From NCBI GenBank assembly GCA_039201605.1, contig JBCCRO010000003.1, positions 1 through 64,000 of the forward strand: DNA of 64,000 nt, given 5' to 3'. The notes below the pieces were generated by a model. That model searched no databases, was not told the origin of the DNA, and worked only from the letters and a program-made list of their open reading frames with translations. This document shows positions 50,415 to 60,623 of this stretch, piece by piece (the first letter of the stretch is position 1; each line of letters opens with the position of its first letter). Made by a program: the position numbers and the translations under genes. The stretch is from CADEDH01 sp039201605. Its GTDB lineage: Bacteria; Actinomycetota; Acidimicrobiia; Acidimicrobiales; SZUA-35.

Positions 50415-51017
50415 ATGACTCCTCCTGTGAAGCCGACGACGACCGACCAGTCGACGGCACCGCGCTCCGACACCCGGTCCCGACTGGAGAAAGCTGCGCT
50501 CGACCTGTTCGTGGCCAGGGGCTACGACAACGTGAGCCCCACCGAGATCGCAGCGGCCGCAGGCGTGAGCGAGCGGACGTTCTTCCGCCACTTCCCCACC
50601 AAGCTCGATTCGCTGATGGGCGATCAGGCCGAACGGTTCGAGTGGTTCTTCAACACCCTGCGGAGTCAGCCGGCCGAGCTCACGCCGCTCGAGGCCGTAC
50701 TGGCCACCATCGAGCTCGATGAGCTCGAATTCCCCGCCGACCGGCGCAACGACGCGATCCGGGGTCAGCTCATCCTGGCCACCCCCACGCTCAACGATGC
50801 GGTCAGGGTCTTCGAGGGGCAGACGGAGGAGGCGCTGGGGTGGTGGCTGGCCGAACGCACGGGGCGGACGATCGAGGACTACGAGGTCCGGGTGGTCGCC
50901 GCCGCTCTCACGGCGTTGCGGCGGGTGGTCATCAACACCTGGATCGAGGAGGGCGGCGCCAGGCCCGTGTCGGAGCTGGCGGCCCGGGCCCTGCACACGA
51001 TGACCCTGACTCTGTAG
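50415..51017 (+). CDS. TetR-family regulator
   Basis: A 200-residue TetR regulator with SRLEKAALDLFVARGYDNV, then PTEIAAAAGVSERTFFRHFPTK as the DNA-binding helix-turn-helix. The ligand-binding half is helical (EALGWWLAERTGRTIEDYEV). ATG 50415 has no ribosome site, and it starts two bases from the divergent methyltransferase ATG, so one of the transcripts must begin inside the other gene. GTG 50397 is an alternative start. Confidence 0.85.
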   Translation: MTPPVKPTTTDQSTAPRSDTRSRLEKAALDLFVARGYDNVSPTEIAAAAGVSERTFFRHFPTKLDSLMGDQAERFEWFFNTLRSQPAELTPLEAVLATIELDELEFPADRRNDAIRGQLILATPTLNDAVRVFEGQTEEALGWWLAERTGRTIEDYEVRVVAAALTALRRVVINTWIEEGGARPVSELAARALHTMTLTL

Positions 51018-51128
51018 GCAGGCGGCACCGAGACGCCCGTCGACCAGCCGGGTCGCCCCGACCACAGATCCTCGGCACCGCTGCGTCACGGCGACTACCG
51101 TATGACAGTGACTGACACTGGCGCAACG

Positions 51129-51171
51129 TTGGTAGGTCGGATTATCATCTCCGCTGTGGCGCACCTACCAA
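51129..51171. promoter_or_regulatory. 9-bp inverted repeat upstream of the ABC transporter operon
   Basis: TTGGTAGGT (51129-51137) and ACCTACCAA (51163-51171) are perfect complements across a 25-base spacer that contains TATCAT (51143-51148), a -10-like element. The first transporter gene begins at 51215. The repeat is a candidate operator, possibly iron-responsive given the transporter type; that link is speculation. Confidence 0.5.
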
Positions 51172-51214
51172 TTGGGTGCCGTCAGCGTGCTCGTGAGGAA
51201 AGGCGGCGCACCCC

Positions 51215-53056
51215 ATGACCCAAGTGGTCGACAATGACGAGGAGATCGCGGATATCGAAGCAGCCGAGGAGGTCGAAGAACCGGGCTTGTGGACCATCAT
51301 CGCACCGGTAAACCGCGAGATCTACACCGGTATGGTCGTGTCCCTGCTCAGCCTCTTGGCCTGGCTGGGCTCGATCATGCTCTTCCTGCCGATCACGCGC
51401 GAGATCACCTCCGACGATCCCGATTCCGGCCGGCTGTGGACCATCATCGCCATCAGCGTCGGCCTGGTGGTGGTGTCGTTCTTCTGCCGGGTGCTGTCCT
51501 TCCGCATCTCCCACCTCGGCGCCTTCCGCCTGGAGCAGATCCTGCGCACCGAGCTGACCACCCGCATGGCCAAGGTGCCCCTGGGTTACGTGGTCAACGC
51601 CGGCTCGGGGACGCTGAAGAAGATCGTGCTCGACGACGTCCGCTCGCTCCACGCGTTCGTCGCCGACTCCACCCCGCTCTTCGCCAGGACGTTCGCCGCC
51701 CCGATCCTCGGGCTGATCCTGATGTTCGCCCTCGACTGGCGGCTGACCCTGATCTCGTTGGTCCTCTTCCCCATCGGCCTGATCGGCATGTTCTTCGCCT
51801 TTCGCGACTACGACGTGGCCCGCAAGCGGGTGGACGACGCCAACGAGCGGATCAACGGGGTGATCAACGAGTACGTCCAGGGCATGCACGTCGTCCGCAC
51901 CTTCGACGACGGCTCCGGTTCGTTCGAGCGCTATCGCCGGGCTCTCAACGACGCCACCAAGACGCTGCAGGAGTGGACCGAGAAGTCGCAGAACGGCGCA
52001 TTCCTCGCCCGGACGCTCTTCGCCGCCCTGCCCACGGTGCTCGTGCTCCTCGCCGTCGGCATCCCGCTCCATCGCAACGGTTCGCTGGAGCTGCCGATCC
52101 TGGTGATGTTCCTCCTGCTCGCCCCCACGGTCACCGAGTCGATCGTGCCCATCGTGTGGCTCCAGCAGCTGATCACCAACGCCGGCGCCGCGGTGAAGCG
52201 CATCGGCCAGCTCCGCCAGGTCGAGCTGATGCCCGAGGTGGAGGACGGTCGGGCCCCGGCCGACGCCTCGGTCGAGCTGCGGGGCGTGACCTTCCGCTAC
52301 GACGGCCGTGAGGACAACGCCCTCACCGATGTCGACATCTTCATACCCGAGGGCACGGTCACCGCCCTGGTCGGCCCCTCCGGGGCGGGCAAGAGCACCG
52401 TGGCCCAGCTCATCCCCCGGTTCTGGGACGTCGACGGCGGCCAGATCCTCGTCGGCGGGGTGGACGTGCGGGAGATGACCGCCGATCAGCTGATGGGTTC
52501 GGTGGCGTTCGTGTTCCAGTCGCCGTTCCTCCTCGGCGACACGATCCGCAACAACATCAAGCTGGGCAAGACCGACGCCTCCGAGGAGGAGATCGTGGCC
52601 GCGGCCAAGGCGGCCCAGGCTCACGACTTCATCGTCGACGAGCTGCCGAACGGCTACGACACCGTGGTCGGCGAGCGGGGCTCCAGCCTCTCCGGCGGGC
52701 AGCGACAGCGGATCACGATCGCCCGGGCCATCCTCCAGGACAGCCCGATCATCGTGCTCGACGAGGCCACCGCCTTCGCCGATCCCGACAACGAGGCCAA
52801 GATCCACCGGGCCCTGGCCGAGCTGGCCAAGGGCAAGACCCTGATCGTGGTGGCCCATCGGCTGTCGACGATCACCGACGCCCACCAGATCGTGGTGCTC
52901 GACAACGGCCGGGTGGCCGAGACCGGCACCCACGAGGAGCTGGTGTCGAGGGACGGCCGCTACGGCCGGCTGTGGTCGCACTTCAACGAGGCCCAGGGTT
53001 GGGGCCTTCGCACCACCGAGACCGACGCCGCCCGCCCGACGGCGCAGACCAACTGA
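51215..53056 (+). CDS. ABC transporter, fused permease-ATPase, subunit 1
   Basis: A 613-residue half transporter: an acidic N-terminus, six membrane helices (about 35-320), then an ATPase with Walker A GPSGAGKST, Q-loop VFQSPFLL, signature LSGGQRQR, Walker B IIVLDEATAFADPDNE and switch His in VVAHRLST. The DEATAFADPDNE sequence resembles IrtA/YbtP-type siderophore transporters more than drug exporters, but no siderophore-interacting domain is fused. With the next gene (11 bases downstream) it forms a heterodimer. ATG 51215 is preceded by GAGGAAAGG within about 20 bases. Confidence 0.9.
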   Translation: MTQVVDNDEEIADIEAAEEVEEPGLWTIIAPVNREIYTGMVVSLLSLLAWLGSIMLFLPITREITSDDPDSGRLWTIIAISVGLVVVSFFCRVLSFRISHLGAFRLEQILRTELTTRMAKVPLGYVVNAGSGTLKKIVLDDVRSLHAFVADSTPLFARTFAAPILGLILMFALDWRLTLISLVLFPIGLIGMFFAFRDYDVARKRVDDANERINGVINEYVQGMHVVRTFDDGSGSFERYRRALNDATKTLQEWTEKSQNGAFLARTLFAALPTVLVLLAVGIPLHRNGSLELPILVMFLLLAPTVTESIVPIVWLQQLITNAGAAVKRIGQLRQVELMPEVEDGRAPADASVELRGVTFRYDGREDNALTDVDIFIPEGTVTALVGPSGAGKSTVAQLIPRFWDVDGGQILVGGVDVREMTADQLMGSVAFVFQSPFLLGDTIRNNIKLGKTDASEEEIVAAAKAAQAHDFIVDELPNGYDTVVGERGSSLSGGQRQRITIARAILQDSPIIVLDEATAFADPDNEAKIHRALAELAKGKTLIVVAHRLSTITDAHQIVVLDNGRVAETGTHEELVSRDGRYGRLWSHFNEAQGWGLRTTETDAARPTAQTN

Positions 53057-53067
53057 GGACGAGATCG

Positions 53068-54804
53068 ATGCTCACCACGTTTCGCAACATGATCGAGGTC
53101 TGCGGCTCCCAGAGCCACCTCATGCGCCGGGGCCTCATCTTCGCCTTCCTGGCGGCGGTCGTTCAGGGTCTGGCCTACGGCCTGCTGTTCCCGCTCTTCG
53201 CCGCCCTGGTCGACGGCTCGGACGACGTCTGGTGGTACCTCGGTGCCATCATCGGTCTCATCGTGCTCGACGGGTTCTTCCGCTACGGCGAGAGCGTGTC
53301 CGGGTGGCGGGTGTACATCCAGGTCTCCGACGAGACCCGCTCCAACCTGGGCGAGCAGCTCAAGCGGATGCCGCTGCAGCAGCTGGCCCGCCGTCAGACC
53401 GGCGACCTCAACAGCGTCCTCACCGGCAACGTGAACGACGTGGTTGCCATCGCCGGCGGCCTGTTCGGGGTGGTGATCAACACCATCGTGGCGCCCCTGG
53501 TCACCATCGCCCTCACCTTCTTCATCGACTGGCGTCTGGCGGTGGCCATGCTGGTGCTGTTCCCGGTGGCCATTCCCGTCTACCGGGTGATCCGGGCCAA
53601 CGGGGCCCGGGAGAACCGGATCTCGGCCGCGGCCCACGCCGACACCGCCTCCCACCTCGTCGAGTACACCCAGGGGCTGGCCGTGCTCCGGGCCACCCGG
53701 CAGGTCGGCCCCGAGTCGGTCCGGCTCCAGGACTCGCTGACCCGCCTCCGGGAGGCACAGGTCAAGGGGACGAAGCTCGGCACGCTGCCCAGCATCATCA
53801 TCTCGGCCATCGTTCAGCTCGGGATCATCGCCATCACCGCCCTCGCCATCCGCTTCGTCCTCGGCGACTCCCTCGGCGTGGCCGCCATCCTGGCCATCAT
53901 CGTGGTGTCGATCCGCTTCAGCGAGCCGTTGGCCCTCTTCGCCAACCTGTCGGTCATGTTCGACTTCATGGAGGCCGCCGTCGAGCGCATCGGCGAGCTG
54001 ATGGCGGTGCAGCCCCTCCCGACGGCGGACGGCGACGATGAGCCCGACGGCACCAGGATCGTGTTCGACGATGTCACGTTCGCCTACGACCAGACCGACG
54101 AGGACGTGCTGCGGGGTGTCTCGTTCGAGGTGCCCGAGCGGAGCCTCACCGCCCTGGTCGGCACCTCGGGTAGCGGCAAGACCACGATCACCCGGCTCCT
54201 CACCCGCTTCGCCGACCCCCAGGGCGGAGCGGTGACCGTGGGTGGCGTCGACATCCGGACCATGAGCACCGAGCAACTCATGCAGCAGTTCTCCGTCGTG
54301 TTCCAGGACGTCTACCTCTTCGACGACTCGGTGCGGGAGAACATCCGCCTGGCCAAGTCCGACGCCACCGACGAGGAGATCGTGGCCGCGGCCAAGGCCG
54401 CCAACTGCCACCAGTTCATCTCCGAACTGCCGAACGGCTACGACACCGGCGTCGGCGAGATCGGGGGTGCGCTCTCCGGCGGCGAGCGCCAGCGCATCTC
54501 GATCGCCAGGGCCATCCTCAAGGACGCACCGATCGTGATCCTCGACGAGCCGACCTCCGCCCTCGACACCGAGAGCGAGGTCGCCGTGCAGCGGGCCATC
54601 GACACCCTCGTCGAGGACAAGACCGTGATCGTGATCGCCCACCGCCTGTCGACGATCGTCGCCGCCGACAACATCATCGTCCTCGAGGCGGGCCAGATCG
54701 TCGAGGAGGGTGGGCACGAACAGCTGCTCGCCCAGGACGGCCGCTACACCGAGATGTGGGACGCCCAGCGCTCGGTCCGCCAGTGGCGGATCACGGCCGG
54801 CTGA
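53068..54804 (+). CDS. ABC transporter, fused permease-ATPase, subunit 2
   Basis: A 578-residue half transporter with six membrane helices (about 20-310) and an ATPase: Walker A GTSGSGKTT, VFQDVYLFDDSV, signature LSGGERQR, Walker B IVILDEPTSALDTESE and VIAHRLST. It is paralogous to subunit 1, with both catalytic Glu residues kept, so both nucleotide sites should be active. ATG 53068 follows GAGGACGAGATCG. IrtB or YbtQ-like pairing is suggested by gene order; transport direction cannot be told from sequence. Confidence 0.9.
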   Translation: MLTTFRNMIEVCGSQSHLMRRGLIFAFLAAVVQGLAYGLLFPLFAALVDGSDDVWWYLGAIIGLIVLDGFFRYGESVSGWRVYIQVSDETRSNLGEQLKRMPLQQLARRQTGDLNSVLTGNVNDVVAIAGGLFGVVINTIVAPLVTIALTFFIDWRLAVAMLVLFPVAIPVYRVIRANGARENRISAAAHADTASHLVEYTQGLAVLRATRQVGPESVRLQDSLTRLREAQVKGTKLGTLPSIIISAIVQLGIIAITALAIRFVLGDSLGVAAILAIIVVSIRFSEPLALFANLSVMFDFMEAAVERIGELMAVQPLPTADGDDEPDGTRIVFDDVTFAYDQTDEDVLRGVSFEVPERSLTALVGTSGSGKTTITRLLTRFADPQGGAVTVGGVDIRTMSTEQLMQQFSVVFQDVYLFDDSVRENIRLAKSDATDEEIVAAAKAANCHQFISELPNGYDTGVGEIGGALSGGERQRISIARAILKDAPIVILDEPTSALDTESEVAVQRAIDTLVEDKTVIVIAHRLSTIVAADNIIVLEAGQIVEEGGHEQLLAQDGRYTEMWDAQRSVRQWRITAG

Positions 54805-54865
54805 CCCGATCCCGGCCGGGTGTGACCTCGGCCGGGAATCCCGGTCGCCGCCGACGGCGAGCGAC

Positions 54866-55750
54866 CTACTGCTTGTCCTGAAAGGCCTCGACCGCCCGAT
54901 GGTGCTCCGGGGTCTCGTAGGCGATCTCCAGGGCCCGGAGTTCTCGCTGCTGCACCTCGTGGAGCGAGGTCTCCGTCATGTTCTCGGTGAGGAGTTCCTT
55001 GGTCATGGCCAGCGCCGTCTGCGGGTTCTCGCCCATCGAGCGGGCGATGGCGGCCGCCGTCTGCAGCAGCTCGTCGGGTTCGGCCAGCCGATCGACCAGG
55101 CCGATCTCGACCGCCTCCTCGGCGTCGACCGTGCGGCCGGTCAGGAGCAGGTCGCTGGCCCGGCCGAAGCCGACCCGCATCGGCAGGAAGTGCGAGCTGG
55201 CCAGCTCCGGCACCAGGCCGAGCTTGACGAACTTCAGACTGAGCTGCGCCCCTCGCGCGGCCACGATGCAGTCCATGGGCAGGATCTGGGTGAGGCCGAC
55301 ACCGATGGCGGGGCCGTTGACCGCCGCCACCAGCGGCTTCGAGGCCCGGACCAGCTCCACCCAGTTGCGGCGACCGCCCAGGCTCTCCGGCTCCTCGTCG
55401 GCGACCGGGGCCACCGGCTCCGACCCGGCACCGAAGTCGCCGTCGTCGGCCAGCGAATCGAGGGGCGGGGCCTCGATGGTGGCCAGCGGGTCGATCGGGG
55501 CCACCGGTGGCGCCTCGGGCTCCGCCATCTGCGCCGCGAACACCTCGGCCATGTCGGCCCCGGCGCAGAATCCGCGGCCCATGCCGGTCAGGACCATGGC
55601 CATCACCTCGGGATCGGCGTTGCCCTCCTCGATGGCGTCGGTGAGCTCGCGACCCATCTCCTCGGTCCAGGCATTGAGACGATCGGGCCGGTTCATGGCG
55701 ATCACGAGGATCCCATCGACCTCCTCGGTGAGGATCGTGGCATAGGTCAT
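54866..55750 (-). CDS. Enoyl-CoA hydratase-family protein with an internal insertion
   Basis: A 294-residue crotonase. MNRPDRLNAWTEEM, RGFCAGADM and PAIGVGLTQILPMDCIVA form the oxyanion-hole parts; LKFVKLGLVPELASSHFLP carries the catalytic Glu region. Between GADM and the second oxyanion motif there are about 50 additional acidic and Pro-rich residues (about 70-125, such as PEAPPVAPIDPLATIEAPP) not seen in usual members. It may be a surface loop or linker for partner binding. It lies close to accE-pccB on the same strand and may act in fatty-acid or branched-chain degradation. Confidence 0.85.
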   Translation of the reverse strand: MTYATILTEEVDGILVIAMNRPDRLNAWTEEMGRELTDAIEEGNADPEVMAMVLTGMGRGFCAGADMAEVFAAQMAEPEAPPVAPIDPLATIEAPPLDSLADDGDFGAGSEPVAPVADEEPESLGGRRNWVELVRASKPLVAAVNGPAIGVGLTQILPMDCIVAARGAQLSLKFVKLGLVPELASSHFLPMRVGFGRASDLLLTGRTVDAEEAVEIGLVDRLAEPDELLQTAAAIARSMGENPQTALAMTKELLTENMTETSLHEVQQRELRALEIAYETPEHHRAVEAFQDKQ

Positions 55751-55838
55751 AGACGCCCAGTGTGGGTCATGGACACCTATCGCTGCCAGAGAAACCCCTG
55801 ATCAGGCCATTGGGCCCACCGGGGACGGGGTGGTGCGC

Positions 55839-56045
55839 CTAGCGTCGCCAGGGCCGCTGACGGGCCTGCGCCACCGGCCGATTCCACCACCGGCCGCTGA
55901 ACCGCCAGGCCGGTTCGGGCGGGGCCTGGGCCTCGCCACCGGCCGACGGACGGGGCCACAGGGCGTGGGCCGCGGCCACGATGGCGGCCGCCTCCTCGTC
56001 GGTCGGGGTCGGGGTGATGGCTGATGTGCGGATCGCTTCGGACAT
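55839..56045 (-). CDS. accE: Acyl-CoA carboxylase epsilon subunit
   Basis: A 68-residue small protein of the AccE/PccE type found only in actinobacterial acyl-CoA carboxylases. ITPTPTDEEAAAIVAAAHAL is the helix that binds the beta subunit; the tail FSGRWWNRPVAQARQRPWRR is Trp/Arg-rich as in the family. It stabilises the alpha-beta complex. The 25-base gap after the carboxyltransferase beta gene supports co-expression. Confidence 0.85.
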   Translation of the reverse strand: MSEAIRTSAITPTPTDEEAAAIVAAAHALWPRPSAGGEAQAPPEPAWRFSGRWWNRPVAQARQRPWRR

Positions 56046-56070
56046 CGTCGATTCCTCCTCGGTCGCCGAC

Positions 56071-57621
<1,551 letters not shown>

Positions 57622-57713
57622 GGAGCGCAGGGTATCCGCCCACTGCGCAGTGGGCCCAAAGCGGCATCCGGTTTGGGCGGAGGCCGTCGGTGGCCCTGCC
57701 TACACTCGGGACG

Positions 57714-58022
57714 ATGAGCGACGAATTCTGGGACGCCGCCGCCTCCCTCCAGGCCGACGGGGTCATCGAGGAGGGCACGATCATGGGCGGTCCGTGTGTG
57801 CGGACCGGAGGCGGCGAGTTCGTCGGCATGCCCCACCACAAGGGCCCGGGCCTGGTGGTCAAGCTGCCCAGGGCGCGGGTTCAGGCCCTGATCGAGGAGG
57901 GCTCGGGCCAGGTCTTCGCCCCGGCGGGCAAGGTGTTCTCCGAGTGGGTGCTGATCGAGGCCTACGACGAGGGGGTCTGGGAGTCGCTGTTGCGGGAGTC
58001 GGTGGCCTTCGTCGACGGCTGA
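57714..58022 (+). CDS. TfoX-N/YjbR-like small protein
   Basis: A 102-residue alpha/beta protein. GTIMGGPCVRTGGGEFVGMP, GLVVKLPRARVQALIEEGSG and FAPAGKVFSEWVLIE fit the TfoX N-terminal domain-like family, small proteins of unknown biochemical role in bacteria. ATG 57714 is used; no strong Shine-Dalgarno. The last 61 bases overlap the 3' end of the convergent membrane-protein gene, an unusually long convergent overlap. Confidence 0.65.
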   Translation: MSDEFWDAAASLQADGVIEEGTIMGGPCVRTGGGEFVGMPHHKGPGLVVKLPRARVQALIEEGSGQVFAPAGKVFSEWVLIEAYDEGVWESLLRESVAFVDG

Positions 58023-58732
58023 CCCCCTGCCGCCTCCGGGTGGGCGGCGGCCAGCACCATCAGCTTCTGCCAGATCTTGCGGGACAGCCCGGTGGTCAGG
58101 TTCTCCAGTTCGTTGACGGCGGCCAGCACGGCCGGGTCGTCGAAGCGTTGGGCGATCATGGCCGCCCCCTTGGCCGACACCGCCAGCAGCTCCGAGCAGT
58201 AGTCGAGGTAGCGGCCGAGCTCGTAGGCGTCGAGGTCGTTCGTCGGTGAGGCCTCGGTCCGCAGCTCGGGTGTGTCCACGAGGTGCTGCGGGTCCTTGGT
58301 CAGCTGCATCATGTCGATCACATGGGCGAAGCTCCGGATCTCGTGCAGCTCGCGCAGGGCCCGCCGCCGCTTGATCCTGGTTTCGAGCGTGGTGAGGAAG
58401 GCGATACCGGCACCGAGGAGCACCAGATCGTTGACCAGGGCCTCGACGAACTGGACCCAACCGACCGTGGTCAGCTCCTCGGTGGCCGACAGATCGATCG
58501 GCACTGCGGTCAGGCCGATGATCACCACCACCGCGAGCACCACGTACAGCGCCCGCACCCAGGCGATCGGTTCGGCCACCTCGTCGGCCCGGGCCCGCAG
58601 CCGATCCAGCAGATCCTGGAGGTCGACGGCCCGCTGCGACAGGCCCGAACCGGGGAACCGCTCCGAGATACGCCGTTCCAGGCGCTCCGCCGTCAGGCGC
58701 AGTTCGTTGGGATCGAGCTCGACCAGCGGCAC
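57962..58732 (-). CDS. Membrane protein of unknown function
   Basis: A 256-residue protein with a charged helical N-terminus (LRLTAERLERRISERF), two membrane helices (ALYVVLAVVVIIGLTAVPI about 62-80, and VNDLVLLGAGIAFLTTL about 103-119) and a soluble helical C-terminal domain (DAYELGRYLDYCSELLAVSA). I do not recognise the family. It lies 12 bases downstream of the J-domain gene on the same strand. Confidence 0.6.
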   Translation of the reverse strand: MPLVELDPNELRLTAERLERRISERFPGSGLSQRAVDLQDLLDRLRARADEVAEPIAWVRALYVVLAVVVIIGLTAVPIDLSATEELTTVGWVQFVEALVNDLVLLGAGIAFLTTLETRIKRRRALRELHEIRSFAHVIDMMQLTKDPQHLVDTPELRTEASPTNDLDAYELGRYLDYCSELLAVSAKGAAMIAQRFDDPAVLAAVNELENLTTGLSRKIWQKLMVLAAAHPEAAGGQPSTKATDSRNSDSQTPSS

Positions 58733-58744
58733 GGGGCCAGTCTG

Positions 58745-59272
58745 CTACAGCCGGGACACCCGGCGCGACCGGCGACGGCGTCGAACCAGCAAACCGGTGA
58801 CCAGGGCCCAGATCACCAGCAACCAGCCGGCGAACACCGCCGTCCGGGCGGCGGTGGAGGGGTCGCCGCTCATGCCGACCAGGCCGAAACCGAAGCCGCT
58901 CAGGGCCGCCCACACCACGAACAGGGCCACGATCGACCCGACCTGCCCCATGCATCCGCCGCCGCGGCGGGGCTCCAGGTCGGCCGCCGTCCAGCCTCGG
59001 ACGGCGCCGTCGCGCTCGGCCGCGGCCCGGGCGGCGGCGTGACCCGACGGGGCCGATGCCGGGCCGGAGGCTCGGGGACCGGCCCGTTCCCGGTCGTAGC
59101 GGCGACGCTCAGCCGGCTCGGCCAGCACCCGGTACGCCCGCTGCAGGCGGTCGAAGGCGGCGGCGTCACCGCCCATGTCGGGGTGGAGCACCTTGGAGCG
59201 GGCGCGGTAGGCGGCGCGGATCTCCGCCGGGGAGGCGGTGGGCGCCACGCCCAGGGTGCGATAGTGGTCCAC
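58745..59272 (-). CDS. J-domain protein with C-terminal membrane helices
   Basis: A 175-residue protein. The J domain (1-65) has YRTLGVAPTASPAEIRAAYR, the essential KVLHPDMGGD (HPD) and LQRAYRVLAEPAERRRYD. Two membrane helices follow (SIVALFVVWAALSGFGFGLVG and VFAGWLLVIWALVTGLLV) and an Arg-rich end. It would recruit DnaK at the membrane rather than act as a general DnaJ, as zinc and C-terminal domains are missing. It is divergent from ligC. Confidence 0.88.
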   Translation of the reverse strand: MDHYRTLGVAPTASPAEIRAAYRARSKVLHPDMGGDAAAFDRLQRAYRVLAEPAERRRYDRERAGPRASGPASAPSGHAAARAAAERDGAVRGWTAADLEPRRGGGCMGQVGSIVALFVVWAALSGFGFGLVGMSGDPSTAARTAVFAGWLLVIWALVTGLLVRRRRRSRRVSRL

Positions 59273-59340
59273 AGAAGCCAGACCATCATGTGTAGCCCCC
59301 TCGGGGCAACGCGGGCGGAGCGGGCACTAGCCTCGCAGGC

Positions 59341-60438
59341 GTGGACCTCCCCGTGAACCCGCCGGTGAAACCGATGCTGGCCAAGGCGATCGCCGGCATC
59401 CCCGATCGCACCGACCTGCTCTTCGAGCCGAAGTGGGACGGGTTCCGCTGCATCGTGTTCCGCGACGGCGACGAGGTGGAGCTCGGCAGCCGCAACGAGC
59501 GGCCCCTCACCCGCTACTTCCCCGAGATGCTGGAACCGATCAAGGAGATGACGCCCGACCGGTGCGTGATCGACGGGGAGCTGATCGTGGCCGGGGTGGA
59601 CGACGACGGCCGCCCCCACCTGGCGTTCGAGTCGCTCCAGCAGCGCATTCATCCCGCCGAAAGCCGGATCAACATGCTGGCCGAGAAGACCCCGGCGTCG
59701 TTCATCGCCTTCGATCTGCTGGCCGTCGACGATGTCGACCTCCGGTCCGAGCCGTTCGGGGAACGCCGTCGTCGCCTGGAGGAGATGCTGGCCGGCGTCA
59801 GGCCGCCGCTCCATCTGACGGCGGCCACCACCGACCACGATCTGGCCGGCGAGTGGTTCCGGGAGTTCGAGGGGGCCGGGCTCGACGGACTCATCGCCAA
59901 GCCGGTCGACGACCCCTATGTCGAGAACAAGCGGACCCAGTTCAAGGTGAAGCACGTGCGGACCGCCGATGCGGTCGTCGCCGGCTACCGCTGGCACAAG
60001 GACGGCGAGGGCGTGGGCTCTCTCCTCCTCGGCCTCCACAACGACGACGGAGGCCTGCAGCACGTCGGGGTGGCCGCCAGCTTCACCAAGAAGCGGCGGG
60101 CCGAGCTGGTGGAGGAGTTGGCACCGCTGACCGAGGGGGCGTTGGAGGCCCATCCGTGGCGGGCGTGGGCTGAGGCCGACGCCCATCGGGAGGGACGGAT
60201 GCCCGGCGCTCCCCATCGGTGGAACGCCCAGAAGGACCACTCGTGGGTGCCGCTACGGATCGAGCTGGTGGTCGAGGTGAAGTACGGCAGCACGCTCAAC
60301 GGCCGATTCCGGGAGGTGACCAAGGTGCTGCGGTGGCGCGACGACAAACTGCCGCAGGACTGCGACTTCGAGCAGCTCGACGAACCGGTGCCGGTGGGGC
60401 TGAACGTCGTTCTCGACGCCCAACCCCCCAGCTCCTAG
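59341..60438 (+). CDS. ligC: ATP-dependent DNA ligase, LigC type
   Basis: A 365-residue ATP-dependent DNA ligase. The adenylation motif EPKWDGFRC supplies the catalytic Lys; further nucleotidyltransferase motifs are VELGSRNERPLTRYFPEM (in part), DRCVIDGELIV, FIAFDLLAVD, EGAGLDGLIAK and FKVKHVRTADAVVAGY, with an OB domain at the end. LigC in mycobacteria seals nicks in excision repair together with Prim-PolC. GTG 59341. The Prim-Pol gene follows on the same strand after 185 bases. Confidence 0.93.
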   Translation: MDLPVNPPVKPMLAKAIAGIPDRTDLLFEPKWDGFRCIVFRDGDEVELGSRNERPLTRYFPEMLEPIKEMTPDRCVIDGELIVAGVDDDGRPHLAFESLQQRIHPAESRINMLAEKTPASFIAFDLLAVDDVDLRSEPFGERRRRLEEMLAGVRPPLHLTAATTDHDLAGEWFREFEGAGLDGLIAKPVDDPYVENKRTQFKVKHVRTADAVVAGYRWHKDGEGVGSLLLGLHNDDGGLQHVGVAASFTKKRRAELVEELAPLTEGALEAHPWRAWAEADAHREGRMPGAPHRWNAQKDHSWVPLRIELVVEVKYGSTLNGRFREVTKVLRWRDDKLPQDCDFEQLDEPVPVGLNVVLDAQPPSS

Positions 60439-60466
60439 CAACTTCCGCCGGGGTCGAAACTCCCAT

Positions 60467-60491
60467 TGGAATGGCGCCTTGGCGCCTTCCA
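60467..60491 (+). terminator. Hairpin after ligC
   Basis: TGGAA (60467-60471) and TTCCA (60487-60491) flank GGCGCC (60473-60478) / GGCGCC (60481-60486) with a two-base TT centre and one bulged T. It follows the ligC stop by 28 bases without a T-run, so it may only partly end transcription. Confidence 0.5.
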
Positions 60492-60546
60492 CATCGACAG
60501 GCAGCCGCTGTACTGCGTCTCGATGCACCACATAGGTAGGTGAAGA

Positions 60547-60597
60547 TTGTCCAAAAGTTCCCAAATCCCCCGGAAAACCCCAAAAATCCCCTCCCGA
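60547..60597 (+). other. C/A-rich strand-asymmetric tract upstream of the Prim-Pol gene
   Basis: This stretch on the plus strand is nearly free of G and T and alternates runs of A and C (for example CCCCAAAAATCCCC near 60577-60590), unlike the surrounding GC-rich DNA. It forms most of the leader of the Prim-Pol gene. The opposite strand is G/T-rich with several G runs, which could fold into unusual structures. Confidence 0.6.
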
Positions 60598-60623
60598 ACC
60601 GTTTCGGTGGGGAGTTCTACCTA

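Noticed and set aside
51182..52981. 600-codon minus-strand open frame opposite the first ABC transporter gene
   Set aside because: Composition is typical of antisense shadows, and the plus-strand gene has every ABC motif.
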